Shown piece after piece: positions 1 to 13,050 of a stretch of 64,000 bases of DNA (the first letter of the stretch is position 1; the number at the start of each line of letters is the position of its first letter). Source of the DNA: Aphelocoma coerulescens (lineage: Eukaryota > Chordata > Aves > Passeriformes > Corvidae). Made by a program: the position numbers and the translations under genes. Location: NCBI RefSeq assembly GCF_041296385.1, contig NC_091014.1, positions 19,009,578-19,073,577 of the forward strand. Direction: 5' to 3'. The notes beneath the pieces were generated by a model. That model did no database searches, had not been told where the DNA came from, and worked only from the letters and a program-made list of their open reading frames with translations.

Positions 1-1030
1 TAATTAGCATATTCTGGGTTGGCTGGAATTAGTAAGTATCCTAGCGTTGCCTCAGTCTTCCAGTTTTTTAAGTGTGTCTCTTATGCTGAAAATGACAGTT
101 CAAAAGTTACTGGGTATCACTAATGAATTAGTGGGTTAAATTAATTAATTACCAGAATGCCTGTGCTATTAACCTAAGGAACAGTTAAGTATCTCTGTGT
201 AGATCTAGTCATGGACAATTAGGGATATCTGTAGTTTCTGATTTAATCCATTTTACATTCAGTTCTCAATTAGAATCTCACATTATGAAATTCATCACAG
301 TGTGAATAAGTAGATTCTATCTATTAAACATCAGAAGCACAAATACGTGGTTAAAGAATTCTATACTCAACAAAATATTTTCCAGTTCTGTTAAATAGAT
401 AAATAGCCCAATACCTGACCAAAAAAAAATTATTTGCTTGAGACTGACAATGGCAATTATCCTGTTTATCAGAAAAGGTGTGAGACATATATTTGGAGGA
501 TAAGAAGGATTTTGTATGAACAATCACATGCATACCAATAGCTTTCTGAAATGTAGAATATTTGGACACAGAAAAAAGTGACAGATAAAATGTTTGAGGT
601 AAGTAATTTTGCTACAAATGACATCCTGCTTAAATTACATATAAATTATGACAATGATAAAACTAGCTGACAAAGCCAGAAATAGGAAAAATGCTCCTCA
701 ACTGAAATTATCTTATCTTTAATAGCTGTATGAAATATGACTTAAAATTATAGTGGAAATGTTTAGTCATCACTTTTTGTATATACTTTCTTCTTTCATC
801 CTTGCTAATGGAAATACAGTAGCAAAAGCCATGAAAGAATCCAAGCTAAAAACTTCTTCCGTAGCAGCCCAGAATAGTAAAGCAGTAAAAATTAAGTCCT
901 TAGATTTAGATGCACAAATGTACTAATGAATTTAAAAATACAACATAAAGTACACGTGAACATCAAAGCCCAGGAGTGCAAGGGATGAAAACCTGTTATT
1001 AGTCAGTTGAAAGTCTGATTGCCACTGGCC
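1..1030. other. AT-rich non-coding DNA, no feature
   Basis: I see no gene, repeat family or long simple repeat here. Open frames on the minus strand near 317-569 are short and have no domain-like sequence. Confidence 0.6.
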
Positions 1031-1064
1031 TTCACCAGTAAAGCTTCTTCACCAGTAAAGCTTC
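1031..1064 (+). repeat. 17-bp tandem duplication, two perfect copies
   Basis: The unit TTCACCAGTAAAGCTTC occurs twice back to back (1031-1047 and 1048-1064). It is followed by the partial start of a third copy, TTC. This looks like a local slippage duplication and has no evident function. Confidence 0.9.
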
Positions 1065-1371
1065 TTCTGGATCACACTGTGTATGTTTTTAGGCTTTAAG
1101 TCCTGCGAGATATTGCTGCCTGCAATCATCTTATTGTTATGTGGAAATTCCAACTCACCTGTCTGTTTTGGCAATAAACCTCCTGAGTCTTTGCCCCTGG
1201 TAACACTGAGCAATCTGGCTTGAGTGTGGTGTGTGTCTGTGCCTAAAGAGCCATGTGGGTGAAAGGAATAAGCTTGCTGGAGTGCTGTACTGCACCCACC
1301 GGAACAATCCTTTGCTAGGGACGTTTCAGGGAAATGCAGCAACCCTTCACGAACTGCACACCTTGCATTAC
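1065..1371. other. unclassified moderately GC-rich stretch
   Basis: This block is richer in G and C than its flanks and abuts a CR1 fragment. It has an AATAAA at 1173-1178 followed by a GT-rich run around 1226-1240, an arrangement seen in LTR R-U5 regions. I do not recognise the sequence and found no matched ends. A minus-strand open frame of 97 codons across it has no recognisable domain and I do not call it coding. Confidence 0.3.
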
Positions 1372-1745
1372 AGAATCACCTTCCTCAACCTTCTGTCCAT
1401 GCTGCTTTTGATGCAGCCCAGGATACGATTACCCTTTAGGGCTGCAAGCCCGCATTGCTGGCTTATGTCCAACTTTTCATTCAACAGTATACCAAAGTCC
1501 TTTTTCATAGGACTGCTCTCCATCCATTCTTTCACCATTTTATATTGATATTTGGTACCGCCCCAACCCAGACACAGGGCCTTGAACTTGGCCTTTTTAA
1601 CTTTATGACATTTGCACAGCCTGCTGCTCAAGCCTGTCAAGGTCCTTCTGGATGTCATCTCTTTCCTTAAGAGAATAAACTAAAACACTCAGCTGGGTGT
1701 TATTGTATAACTTTCTGAGGATGCCCTCAATTCCACTGTATCAAA
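1372..1745 (-). mobile_element. CR1 LINE fragment, end of reverse transcriptase ORF
   Basis: Read on the minus strand, this encodes the C-terminal part of the CR1 ORF2 protein, downstream of the reverse transcriptase catalytic core. An uninterrupted frame at 1368-1658 includes SSPMKKDFGILLNEKLD and NRILGCIK. The family normally has SSPAEKDLGVL and NRILGCIK at the same places. The part upstream, corresponding to the FADDTKL region, is shifted out of frame near 1660-1745. CR1 copies usually lose their 5' side and keep their 3' end. This one stops abruptly at about 1372 and lacks the 3' end, so a deletion or rearrangement removed it. It is dead: no catalytic core and no 3' UTR. Confidence 0.9.
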
Positions 1746-1764
1746 AATTTTTTCCTCCCCCAAA

Positions 1765-2007
1765 GCCAAGAGCCTGGAGATAAAGGGAAATTCTGGAGCA
1801 AAGGAGACTTATTCTTGGTAGGAGAGGGTGAGATCAGGTAGCACTTAAGAAAACTGTCCTTACATAAATCCATGTGTCTTGATGGGATGCACCGGTAAGT
1901 ACCTGGGGAACTGGTTGGCTCCTGACTCTGCTTGAGCAGGGGGATTGAACAATATGAACTGCAAAGTTCCCTCCCAGTGTCAGCCGTTCCATGGTTCTGA
2001 GATTCAG
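1765..2007 (+). mobile_element. CR1 LINE fragment with internal deletion, 3' end retained
   Basis: The left part (about 1765-1914) matches the CR1 reverse transcriptase N-terminal region. At 1863-1895 it reads HKSMCLDGMHR, where the family has HKSMGPDGMHP. At about 1914 it jumps straight to the CR1 3' end: CTTGAGCAGGGGGATTG, then a pyrimidine-rich stretch, and a terminal GTTCTGAGATTCAG resembling the family's ATTCTGTGATTCTG. Most of ORF2 is missing between the two parts. It lies about 20 bp from a CR1 fragment of opposite orientation. The family assignment is from memory of CR1 consensus sequence. Confidence 0.85.
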
Positions 2008-2577
2008 AGCCAAGTAGATAAAAGTTGGAAAGAGACAGAAAAGGTCTTGGAAAACTTTAAACTGCCATTTCCATTGCTCAAAATTTAAATGGACAGAAAA
2101 TCATCCAAGATAGTCTGAGATTCCGTTAAAAAATGAAAACAGAAAGGAAAATTATCCAAAGTCAGAATAGCCAAAGGCAGAAAAACTGGAGAACAGAAAC
2201 ATATCATTTTAATATTGTGGTAGGAAATCTGGGACAAAGCTGTAATGTTCAAAAAATATTTTAAAAGCCCTGATTTTCCAATTGCTGTCTACAGTAAGCA
2301 TTGTCATAACACACATGTAATTGATCATCTAGGCTTGAAGATAAATTTCCTTCAGAGATAGTTTATTTTTCTTTTAAACAATTTTCAAGGAAGATGTGGA
2401 GAGAGTAATTTGGCTTTGAGCCAGGAGGCTAGCTCCTTTCATTATGGCTTTGAAATTTATTCACTTCATAGCTTCATGAGTGACATACATTATTTTTAAA
2501 GACATTACGGTCTGAGAGTTTATTTTGCATATCTCCAAACTTCTTGGGTTTTTCATCTTACATTATCTGCAGAACAA
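2008..2577. other. non-coding DNA, no feature
   Basis: AT-rich sequence; I see no gene or recognisable repeat. Confidence 0.5.
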
Positions 2578-2630
2578 GAGCAGGAGTAATAATATTAATA
2601 ATAACAATAGCAATAACAACAGCAATAATG
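2578..2630 (+). repeat. imperfect AAT/AAC trinucleotide repeat
   Basis: The stretch consists mostly of AAT and AAC triplets interrupted by AGC. A plus-strand open frame through it gives an asparagine-rich peptide. That is a by-product of the repeat, not evidence of a protein. Confidence 0.8.
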
Positions 2631-5600
2631 TGTGGGAGAATCCATCTGAAGCAACACAACATAAATGTACTTTTTATGCTTTGTTCATTGTAAAAAAAAA
2701 AAAAGTAACCATAAAATATGGTATGTTTTCCAAGCCTCTCAGAAACATCTCTTAGCAGCTTTGTTCATTTTCACATTGTCCCACTGTTTCTATTATTATC
2801 TAATCCCAGACCTATTTGCTTAAAAGAATTTTGAAAACATCTGTTTTCTTTAGTGAATGTGAACCATCATGATTATAAAAATCCTTAGGCTCTGAGTCAG
2901 ACTGAAGCCCTATGGTGATATAAAATCCACAAAAACAAAGTAGGAATTTGCATCTGGCACCACCCATATAAGACAATGAATAATTTTAAATCACTCTGAT
3001 TTTCTGATTCTTTTTTCATTTTCATCCTGCATTTTGATGATCATTGATAGCTCTAATGATAGATAGATCAAGTGAAAGACAGATTTTAATGTACTTTGTT
3101 GTGATAGAATATTATACATGAGTGGATGCATAATGTCTTAAACCTTTTGAAAGACATTTCAGATCTGACCAATCACTTGTAAAGCCCTCCTGGATATGTT
3201 GCAGAATTGTATCTCAAAGCAACAATACAGCAATTTCTTGTGAGTCAGCAATACTCATATACTTAGAAGTTTTGAGACTATACTCATAAAAACAGAATTT
3301 TACACTTTCCTTGGATTTGATGTGATGCACATAGTCAGAATCATGCAGTCGTTTTTTAAACATATTGCTATACTTTTCATGAGAAACAGTCACCTTTGTA
3401 AAATTTAATGACAAATGTGTAGTGGAATAGAAATAAAACTTTGAAATATCCAGAATTTTGTATGTTTTCTAAAATGTCTATCGCTGTTTAAAGTGAACAG
3501 GTACAGAAAACTTATGTTTTCTTTGGAAACTTTTCTCCTTAAAACATACCTTATCTAATGATTTTTAGCCAAGATTTTGATATCAAAATTTTCATTCTCT
3601 CTCTGCTATTGAAACTGAATTCCCTTGACTGTATTCAAGCCAGTGCCACTAAAGCTAATCTTTCTGTTTCTACTCTGTGTATTAAAAAAGCTTTCTTCAT
3701 TTTGCAGGAGTTTTCCCAGCACAATCTCTCACTACTCTATTTGTAGATTCTCATATAATACTATATAGGAAGCAAAACCATTGAAGCAAGCTCATAAGTT
3801 TCCATTAATATAATTTTTGTGTTTTCCTTTTTTTTTCATGTATTTTGAATCTTTAATATTTTTAATATCAAGGTTTTAAAATTCTTCAGTTAATTTTGTA
3901 TAAATCACAAATTCAATATCCTTTGGATAAATCTTTAAGATACTGGAAATCCTCTTTTTTTTCCATCAATTATTGAAAATAAAAATTGTACATTTCATAT
4001 ATGATTATCTTGTAATAATCAGAATTCATATCCACTTATTATAACACAAAGCTATTCCAAACTGAATGATGTATTATTAACTTTTTATCCAAGAACAATT
4101 TATAAGAAAATTATCTAATTTCTCAAATATTTGAGATAGGGAGAAAAAATTAAGTCCAACTACATAATACTCATGAAAGAAGAAAAACGCATTATGCAAG
4201 CATTTTGTTTTGCTCTCAAAAGACTTGTGAAGAAGAGTATTCATGTCATTATAAATTATTTGCTATCTTGTATTGTATTATTTCCTTACTCCAATATTGT
4301 CCACTTGGTCTTAATTAGTAGCTCCAGATACTGGGTACAAATTTTCATATAAATTTATATTCTAAAATTATAGAAGTTTATAAAGAAGTTTATTATTTTG
4401 AGTAATAGCTATCATGGCAAATTGTTTGAAATTTTGACACTTAAATAATAAGGCCACTGTAAGAAAATATTTTTTAATCACTCATATTTCTGAAATTACT
4501 GTAAATAATGTCAAGCCTTCTTTTTTATACACACCAAAGGTGTCAGCTAATCTACCTGGGAGAATAAAAATATTGATAAAGCTTAATATTTTCTTCTTTT
4601 TTTTTTTTTGTTTCTTGATTTTTTTTTTAAAGAAAGTTCCTGTTCTACTGTTTGACTCAAATATCATAACAGAGAGTTTTCAAAACTGATACACAACATG
4701 CAATAAACTGACTTTATGCTTCTTTTATGACAATGATACCTGAAAAATTATACTGCTGGGAAGTTATATTTTTGATTTCCACAATATATTTATGAACTAT
4801 TACAATTTAAAATATACCTAAAAACTGGATAAAAGTGGTTATTAGGATATTTAAAACATTAGATATGAATTCTAGCCACATTCTTCTCTCCTTTGTGCTG
4901 ACTAAACTGCCTTATAAGATAGATATAGTTACTTGAATCTTCTTTAGAATTAAGGAAATAAAGCTAATTCATCCCCTAATTAATAAGGCATGTATTTTCT
5001 TTGTCCTTTTAAAACTGAAGCAACAAGTCTAAAATGTCTTGATTCATACTGTAAACCAGAATATAAACCACTTAAGTCTAGATTGTTCCCTTTTGTGGAA
5101 AATGTGATTGTGAGGTGGAAAAGTACCTTGACAAATTTATCCAGACTTCTTTCATTGTGTTTTCAATCAGTGAAACATAGGATATTGTCTCTATCATCAT
5201 CCTTGTCCTGTATGGGACCTTCCCAAACCTTTTCAATCTCAACAAAATCTAATAGAATACCATATACTTGCTTGAAGGCCCTCCAGCCTGAACAGCAAAC
5301 CAATAAACTTCAAGAGTTTTAACCATAATTGCCATAATCTGAATTCTAGAAAAAATAGTTTTCATGTGATTCTGCCAAGAACTTCTGCAAAGAGAGAAGA
5401 TAAAGGAAAAGGGAAGTAGAGACCTACTGTGCTCATCAAGTAATATAAACTTATATATTAGACCTTCTTCTTCTGGTATCAATCCAAGGAATATAAGAAT
5501 CTAATAAGTCCTGTGTATCATTTTTCTTTACAACCCATCTTCTTCAGTCCTATTCTATCTTATGTTTTACACTACTTACAAAATTAGATTAAAAAGAAAG

Positions 5601-6129
5601 TTTCATAAAGATTTGAAAAAATAAATGAACAACATTCTGAATCCATGGTTTTGGTCATTTGAGATGTCTTAGAATATTTCAAGTGCCTGTGCAGGGATGA
5701 CGACCTAAGGCTGACAAGATACAGCCTAAAGCAGATGCCTATATTCTCAATCTCAGTTTTAGCTCTAGGATGACTATACTGATTTTGATTTTAGATTAAT
5801 AATAAATGAGATATAAATGAGAACATGTGCTACTAAAAGGTACATGTAAACTTCTAGCAAGAGACATTTAGCAGTAATTTTTAAACTAGTGAGGATTCAG
5901 CAATTAGCTTGATAGGATAGAAATAGTACATTAGATTGTTGAACTAATACTTCAATCAGTTCTATAATTACAATTTCTTATCGAGATCATCCTTGTCCTC
6001 TGTGGAATACAATTTATCAGAATACTGTTTAGATTGGGGTAATTAATGCTCTCAAACAAAAATATAATTTCATATAAAATAGGGAATAAAATTGAACTTT
6101 CTGCTCTACAGCATCATTACATCCATGTT
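2631..6129. other. AT-rich non-coding DNA
   Basis: There are homopolymer runs (A12 near 2692-2703, T-rich near 4592-4630) and no gene. The 110-codon open frame at 4990-5322 lacks any domain I recognise. No interspersed repeat is evident. Confidence 0.5.
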
Positions 6130-6360
6130 GTGGTAAATTCCCTGCTTTGAATCCATTAACTTTTCATTGTGTAGTGTTATCATCCGCTGCTAAAGATTAG
6201 CTACTGACACATTTATCAAAGGATGATAAATGAGCTGTCCTTTCAGATGTCTGATTATCTGACCTTTACTCAGTTAAAAGCACAAGGGGCTGACAGTGTT
6301 AAGTGCTTGCTAGTTTAGAATGAAATTGAACCGAGGAAATGAATGTTTGGTATTCTCGTC
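6130..6360. other. possible conserved non-coding element
   Basis: This block has mixed composition and many transcription-factor-like words (GATAA, TTATCA, ATCTGA, TGACC) without simple repeats, between AT-rich flanks. It reads like a conserved non-coding element, but that is an impression. Only a cross-species alignment could show conservation. Confidence 0.2.
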
Positions 6361-9300
6361 AAGAACACAAATTTATTCCATCAATTTATTTTTAAATTAA
6401 AGAAAACAAAATTTATTCTAAAGCTCTGTAGAAACCACCTATTTCCATAGAAGTTTATTTTAACAAATTCATTATTTCAAGAACAGTTCTTAATTCTAAA
6501 AGTTCCCTTTACAAGAGAACAGTTTTATCGTTATCCACTTGGTTGCAGACAGTGAGGCAAAAAACACATAGGGTTGCAGAATACTTTCAAGTGTCTAGCA
6601 AAAATGTGTTAACTTTCATCTATTTCTATGATATCCAGACAGCTGCTGTCATCTGGATGACCTCAATTCTACAAATCCTCATCACTCAACTATAGAGTAA
6701 ATTCACTAATGTCAGATAAATAATTTTAAATGTTTACTAAAATTAGTTTGCTCTTGCATAAACTGTGAGTGATGAATCTTTGCTTGTGCAAAGCGTAGGT
6801 GAAACTTTTAGATTGCATAAAGCAAGTACAGCAAAATAATCAGTGTTAAATAAACAACCAAAAATTGGTTTTGACATTCAGAATGAAATAAACTTCCCTA
6901 GAAATTAGAGCTTTAAGCTTCCAGTTTAATGTGATTTTGTACATGTCCAGAGACCCTCTGGAAATAAATATTGCCCAGCTAATCTCTGTGTTAAATACTG
7001 CCATTGGTGTGAGTCTGAAGTATAGTACTGGGCTAGGAAATGTCAATACAGCTTCTTGCAAAAATATTTTTATTCGGTCCAGCCATCTGCCTTGGCTGTT
7101 GCTCATCTCTGAAGGAAAAGAATGGCAAGACAAAGTGGTTATATTCTCCAAACTATGAGATGCATCCTTGGTATAAAAAGCTTCAAGTTAAAAAGCAAAA
7201 CGCAGTGCGATATAATGTTCCTTTGCTGTATTGAGGGTCATAGTGGGTTTTCTTTTCTATGCAAATCTTGATAATTATATCCTCCTTCCAAGATGACTGG
7301 ACATGAACTGTCCTTTAACTAGTTGTCAAGATGTTGAGGTGTTAGCATAAGAGTAAGCCAATGTTCTTATCATCGTGACTTACCACCATGAAGAAATCAC
7401 TTTGGGATTAGGCCAAGTTCATCTACTTTCACTGTCAGGAGTATAAGCAAAGAAAGAACATATCCCTTTAAAAATACGAAGCTGTGCTGATATTTTTCTA
7501 AGTTATTTCCCTTATCCTGGGAATAAATGCTAGAACTTTAGAAGATGTGTAGTTAATACGGGGGAGTTTAAGACTACAAATGGACGAAGGCACAGTTGTT
7601 GTTTATAGCAAGATTCTTTTCCTGAGGACAGATCACTCCTAGGAATTACATCCTTGAATTTTTAATGTATGAATCACTGCTATTAAACTGGTACACCTTA
7701 TCCCAACCTCCTTGCTAAGATGACCTATTTCAGCCAAAATGTAGTTCTACTCCAATACAGTCATTGGCAACATGACAGTAAGGATCAAATTAATGTCTCT
7801 CCCTTACTCTGTTCTGGGCTAGTTATTTTTGTCTGGTTTTATTCTAGAGTTTTATAGAGTGAGGCCATGACACTAGCTAAACTTTTAGATGTCAATGTCA
7901 ATTTAAAGTTGGTCATCTGAGCTATTTTTTCTCCAAATGTCTTGTTGTCAGAATGTCTTTCTCTTCTGTGATAGCTGCTGTTTCTCAGTACATCCCTACC
8001 TCCATAAGTTAAATTTAATTACAAATTAGAGGCCAGGCTGAGTCTAGTCAGGACTTAAATCTTCCACATTTAGCTTTCCACACACGTCCAAGTCCCCACC
8101 TCTGGTCAATCCATTCCATGGGTCTAGACAAAGATTCAGCATCTGCCAGGTGTCCAGCTAAATAGGTTTCTAACTCCCTCCACTAGATTTCTACTCACTA
8201 TAAATCGAAGCTTAGACCTCAAACATGTTTCTGGGTACTGATGTCTAGACACATGCATCTAAATGTCTTCATATCAGATTAAATCACAATCTCAGGTTTT
8301 TAATTACACAGGCAGAGACACGTAGTATTGTTTTTATACATACCTGTATATTCTTGCTGCCTCTCCCAAAAGATATGGATTGGCTGTGGGGTTTCACTGT
8401 GCTTCACATCTGTCTCTACAGGTACTGTACAGAGTCATCGAGAGCACTGGAAACGGATTCAGTAAATGAATCACAAAACAAGTGACTAAGTGGCCAAAGT
8501 CAGAAAGGATGAAACCCATGTTTGGTTTCCAATTATTGATTCTTTAAGCAGAATTGATTTCCAAAAATGGAACACAGGTTTTTATTAAGATTCAAAGGAA
8601 AACCACATTTTCATTTTATTTACAATAAGAATTCTCTTCTACAACTAGTTGTAAACAAACTTATTTACATTTAGAAAATAACTGTGTTCCCAAGAAATTG
8701 TCCTCCTAGCACATAATGCACTAAACCTGCAAGGCACTATATCTGGTTTTTGTTCATTTTTCCTCAATGAAGAATACATACAGATTTTGGAGTAAAAATG
8801 GTATTGGAAGAAATAGAAACAATCATTACTTTAGTTATCTGTCCTTTATCACAGTATTATTCAAGTTACCTTCCTGTCTTCTCAACTCACCTTCCTTCAT
8901 TTTATGGCTGAAGTTAGCATCAAACCTAATTTTTTTCATCTGTTTCCAAAACACAAGACACTGTCTCTTTAAAAGCTCTTCAAAGTTGAACTTACTGATC
9001 TTCTGACTCTGCTATTCAAAGGTTAGCAAGTCACCCCCGTATGATTGCTTGCCTCTAGTTTCCATAGGTTGATGGATAATCAACAATAAGAAATCTTTAG
9101 AAATCTGATTGTATCTGAACAATGTTGAAATATTCAGAACTTTCAGATATGATCTCATGATTTGATTAAAACATTTCTCTGCCCTCATTGTCTCTCTCAT
9201 ATGAGTTATGTGGCTGAGTCATACTTTCATAGTACCTTCATTTCAACATTGTAGGTGTCTTTATAAGTTTGCAAGATTAGAATAGATACTTTCCTCTTCC

Positions 9301-9499
9301 TTTAACCATCTGGCTGATAGTGGTGTCATGAGTTATACCATCTAGTGACAATCAAGTGTATTAGTCTGTTTCCCTTCCAGCAGACTAGCTGACAATCCAT
9401 CATAATCTAATATGCTCCTGGGAAATTCATAGGGATTATATGTCAAAGTCTTGATAGCATTTAAGAACCTAATTACAATACTTAAGTGTATTTATTGAT
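6361..9499. other. AT-rich non-coding DNA
   Basis: No gene. The segment 8030-8330 is slightly richer in GC and may be an old repeat, but I cannot name it. The 12-bp palindrome ACAACTAGTTGT lies at 8641-8652. Confidence 0.45.
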
Positions 9500-10140
9500 T
9501 TGAATATTTTTTCAACTCTTTCCAAATTATCAAAATGGTCTGTAATCCTTTCCCTATCCTTTGTGGTTTTCAGTCTCACAAAATTAGAGAGGCAAAATAA
9601 AAGGACTACTTATTTAATTTCCAAGACTACTAATGAAAATAATTAGTAACTGTTGTCCAACACAGACAAAGAGAAAATGTTACCTCACTCATCCTCAGAT
9701 GGCAAAGAACCCTTTCTTAACAGTATGGTATGTTTTTCCAGCTAGTCTTGCACACATTTATGAATATGCATCTTAAATTCTCTACATTTTCTTACAGATA
9801 TCAAGTATAATTTTGTCAAAAACTTTTCCATGATTAGAGCATGAAATATTTCCTAACTCTCAGCTCTCAACCTTGCTAGTCTGCCACAGAACAAAATCAA
9901 ATTTTATTGACATGATTTGTTTCTGATGAATCCATACTGGCTGATACTGAATGTATTTCCTGTGGATGGGCACATTTTCTTTCAATATATTTCTGAGGAT
10001 AACATAAAAAATGAGTCACAGTCTCCTTCCATTTTATCAGGAAATACAGTTTTCTAGAATTTCACCCATTTTTCATTTCTTCAAAAATAAACATTTACAT
10101 CCCTTATACAAGCCTTTCTTTAAATATTTCCACTTATTTT
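9500..10140 (-). mobile_element. ancient, heavily decayed CR1-type LINE relic
   Basis: On the minus strand, positions 9942-9910 encode SQYGFIRNKSC, corresponding to the conserved SQHGFTKGKSC of CR1-clade reverse transcriptases (known from the family). Upstream on that strand (10080-9950) lies a degraded match to the region before this motif, including an EILEN-like stretch. Downstream (9860-9730) is sequence resembling the RWIRNWL region, with HKCVQDWLEK in one frame. Stops and frameshifts are frequent throughout. The divergence is much greater than in the other CR1 pieces of the window, so this is an old insertion, probably from an early CR1 subfamily. Both ends are approximate. Confidence 0.7.
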
Positions 10141-11298
10141 TTGGTACATCTAGTTTGTTTGAAGCCATCTAAATTATGACATTACTTTATAATCTGTTTT
10201 GCTGTGCTTGCCACTCTGTGACTGCTGTCAATGGCACTAGATGCCTCCATGCCATAAGAATTATATTATTTTCATTATATTTTTGTTCAATAGGCTTCCA
10301 TATATTTTTCTAGCTTAAACTTTATTTTGATTCAGTTAATATTTTTTCCTCTTTTGAGACAGGTTCTTATTAGTCTCACAAGTCTTCCTGGTGTGAAGCA
10401 TTTGCAATGAAAATAATTCTCAATAAAAAATGTTTAAAAATAAATTTGAATAAAAATGATAATAAGAATCATTGAAAGACCAGAAGAAATAGAGGCTCCA
10501 ATGACCTTTAATGTCAGAGCAAGATTTTGAAATATCTGCTCCAGAGAATGATACTATCAAACCTTTTTTTACACGATACTATTCCGGGGTCTAAATAGGA
10601 GGAACTAATTCCATTTAAATAATTAGGGAAACAGCCTTCAGATAGTCCAAATAACACAATAAAAGAAATTTATATTGGTAAGACAGAACATGACATTGGG
10701 ATTTTTTCAACATCTGGTACATTAGTGTGATGGAAACCAGGCAAATACAGATTTATCTGTGCAAAAAAGATAAATAAAAGCAGTATGTTGAAGTAACTTT
10801 GACTAAGAGCTAGCAAGTCTGATATGATTAAAGGTAACTATACCTGTAGAAAATAATGCTACGCCTGCAATCTAGGGCACAGACTGTTCAATACAGGGGA
10901 ACAGGGGAAACTAGAATTCATTGCTGAAACTGAAAAGAAGGTATGGGAACTGATACGTGGGAGAATAACTATTAAACACAAGAAAAGCTAGATCTCAGGA
11001 AAATTTGAAAAAAAATAGTGAAGGATTACTCAGTGTTGAGGTGACTGATTCTAATAAATTGAAACAGTAATGACTGAAAATAACTTCTGGAATAACATGA
11101 TTTAGGAGAGATCTGTCTAGGTGAAAGGATTAGCAGGGATAAGATGTAGTAGTTGCTATAAGTGTCTATGCTGCTGTAATCCAGATTTTGTTAGGGAGAA
11201 AAGGCAATACATCTGTGTGGAACGAAGAATTTATTGTTAATTAGTACTTTAAAAGTCTAACAGTCCAAGTTACCTACTACAGAATGGTCTCATTAATT
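10141..11298. other. AT-rich non-coding DNA
   Basis: I see no gene or clear repeat. The first 200 bp could still belong to the old CR1 relic, but I cannot align them. Confidence 0.45.
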
Positions 11299-11371
11299 AC
11301 AGAATCATAGGATAGCTCAAGTTGGAAGTGACACATCAGCATCATCAAATCTAACTGTGTGCTCCTGCACT
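11299..11371 (-). mobile_element. short CR1 LINE 3' end
   Basis: The plus strand starts ACAGAATCATAGGATAG and continues with AAGTTGGAAGTGACACATCA, then CTCCTGCAC. This is the reverse complement of a common avian CR1 3' terminus, which has GAATAGTTCRAGTTGGAAGGGACC. The element is therefore on the minus strand, with its 3' end at 11299 and only about 70 bp kept. Beyond 11371 the match is lost. Strong 5' truncation is normal for CR1. Confidence 0.75.
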
Positions 11372-13050
11372 CTTAAGAGATGGTTATTAAAAAGTGACCA
11401 GCATTTCTTGATAGCAATACCTACAAAAGCACATTCCTAGAAGACCTTATTAGTTGCCTCCTTCAGCTGTCCAAAGTCTCTTCCCACCTTATCAGGTCAA
11501 AGTTTTGCTGGCAGTTTTTCTCCTATTGCTACACAAACTTCCTTTTATATACCTTTTCTACATATGCACCTTTTATATTTTCTGGTGCAATGCTCATCCC
11601 TTCAGTGTCCTTTCAAGTCTGGAAAAGGATCAGGATGATTAAAGAACCAGAACTTAGGTCCAAGGTCAAACTTTTCCCCTGTCCACTCCCGTCTAGGATT
11701 TATTTAAGGATGAAAACTTCACAAAACCCTCTGGGAAATATATTCCCATCTTCAGTCACCACCATTGTGTCTTCTTGGTTATGCTGTAATTGAGCTAAAG
11801 ATGAACAAAATCCAAATACACCAAATGTTGGAGAACAGAATGATTTCTAAAACAAACACATAATCATACATTCTTTTTAAAGTAGTTGACATTTATATGT
11901 GTTGATGTATAGGTGATGACAATTAATTTTTCCAGATTTTTTTACTCTGCAGTAAGACATTAGGTGTTTCTGTTACTCCAGTAATAGACTGTAGTTCAAA
12001 GTATCACACACATTTTTTCTGGTTTAGAAATACCTCATGGAGGCAATAAAGCTTTATTTTGCAAAGTAGACACCCATCCATCTTCTGCAATGACACCTCT
12101 TGGGGAAGACACAGCAATGGGTTGTCATGGTCCTCTCTTTGCTACTAAGTAAGGCAGTATCCCTTTGCCCATGGCCAGAGTTGGAATACAGGCAAGTGTA
12201 GGACTAAGGAGTTTTCACCTATCTGTGCTTGCAAGAAAAGGATGTATAAATCTCATTGTAATGGATATGAAATAAGTATATTATCCTAACACCTATGCGG
12301 CTCTGAGACACCTAACACCAATTTACTGTTTGTTTCACCCAGTTAGTGTATACACAGATGCCTTTCAGGGTGTTTATAGTGAGTGCTCAAGACCAGAGGA
12401 TGCTGTGCACTCTGGATCTCCACTTAGTGGGGCTGGCTTCACAAGCTTTCTATACAGAGCTGGAGCCAGTCTGACCCCAAGAGCCTCTTCTGCAGCGCTA
12501 ACTTACTGTGGGGGTCCTGCCACTAATATTTACTGACTCCTGAACATCTTAGCATAGTAGAGATTGAAAGATCAAAAATAATTGTTATCCACATAAAACC
12601 AGATTTTGGTTAATGTTCTCCAGGGCCTTTGAGAATATTTTGATCTAAATAGTTTACTCATTTGAACTTATTCAAGATTTTAATATTCATTAACTAAGAT
12701 ATAGTCTTATGTTACGGTAGGTCCCTTTATCATCCCAGTTACCACTGGATAAAATGAAGTGTTTGCCCTTTAATACACAGTAACTGTGCAGATGGGAATT
12801 AAAGTAGAATTTTATATGTGGTTAAAATTATAGGTGGAACTTAAGCAGTTCAAACGTAATTGCCTGGGATGGAGTTGTGCCAAAATAAAGAATTTTGCTC
12901 TCAGTGAAATGTCCTTTGAAACTCTAAAGATCACTTTTGCTCATGCATTTTTGTTTAAATCTTACTGGACAGATGGTATAGCCAATACAGAAAAATCCAT
13001 ATAATCAGTTTAATAGTTGGTCAACAGGGAGGGTTGTGCTTATGAAATTC
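11372..13050. other. non-coding DNA, no recognised feature
   Basis: The 12,330-12,540 part is slightly GC-richer and has a 68-codon open frame without a recognisable domain. I see no repeat family or exon. Confidence 0.45.

Noticed and set aside
4990..5322. 110-codon plus-strand frame, considered as a processed pseudogene
   Set aside because: I could not match any protein family in any frame of either strand, and no poly(A) tail or flanking duplication is visible.
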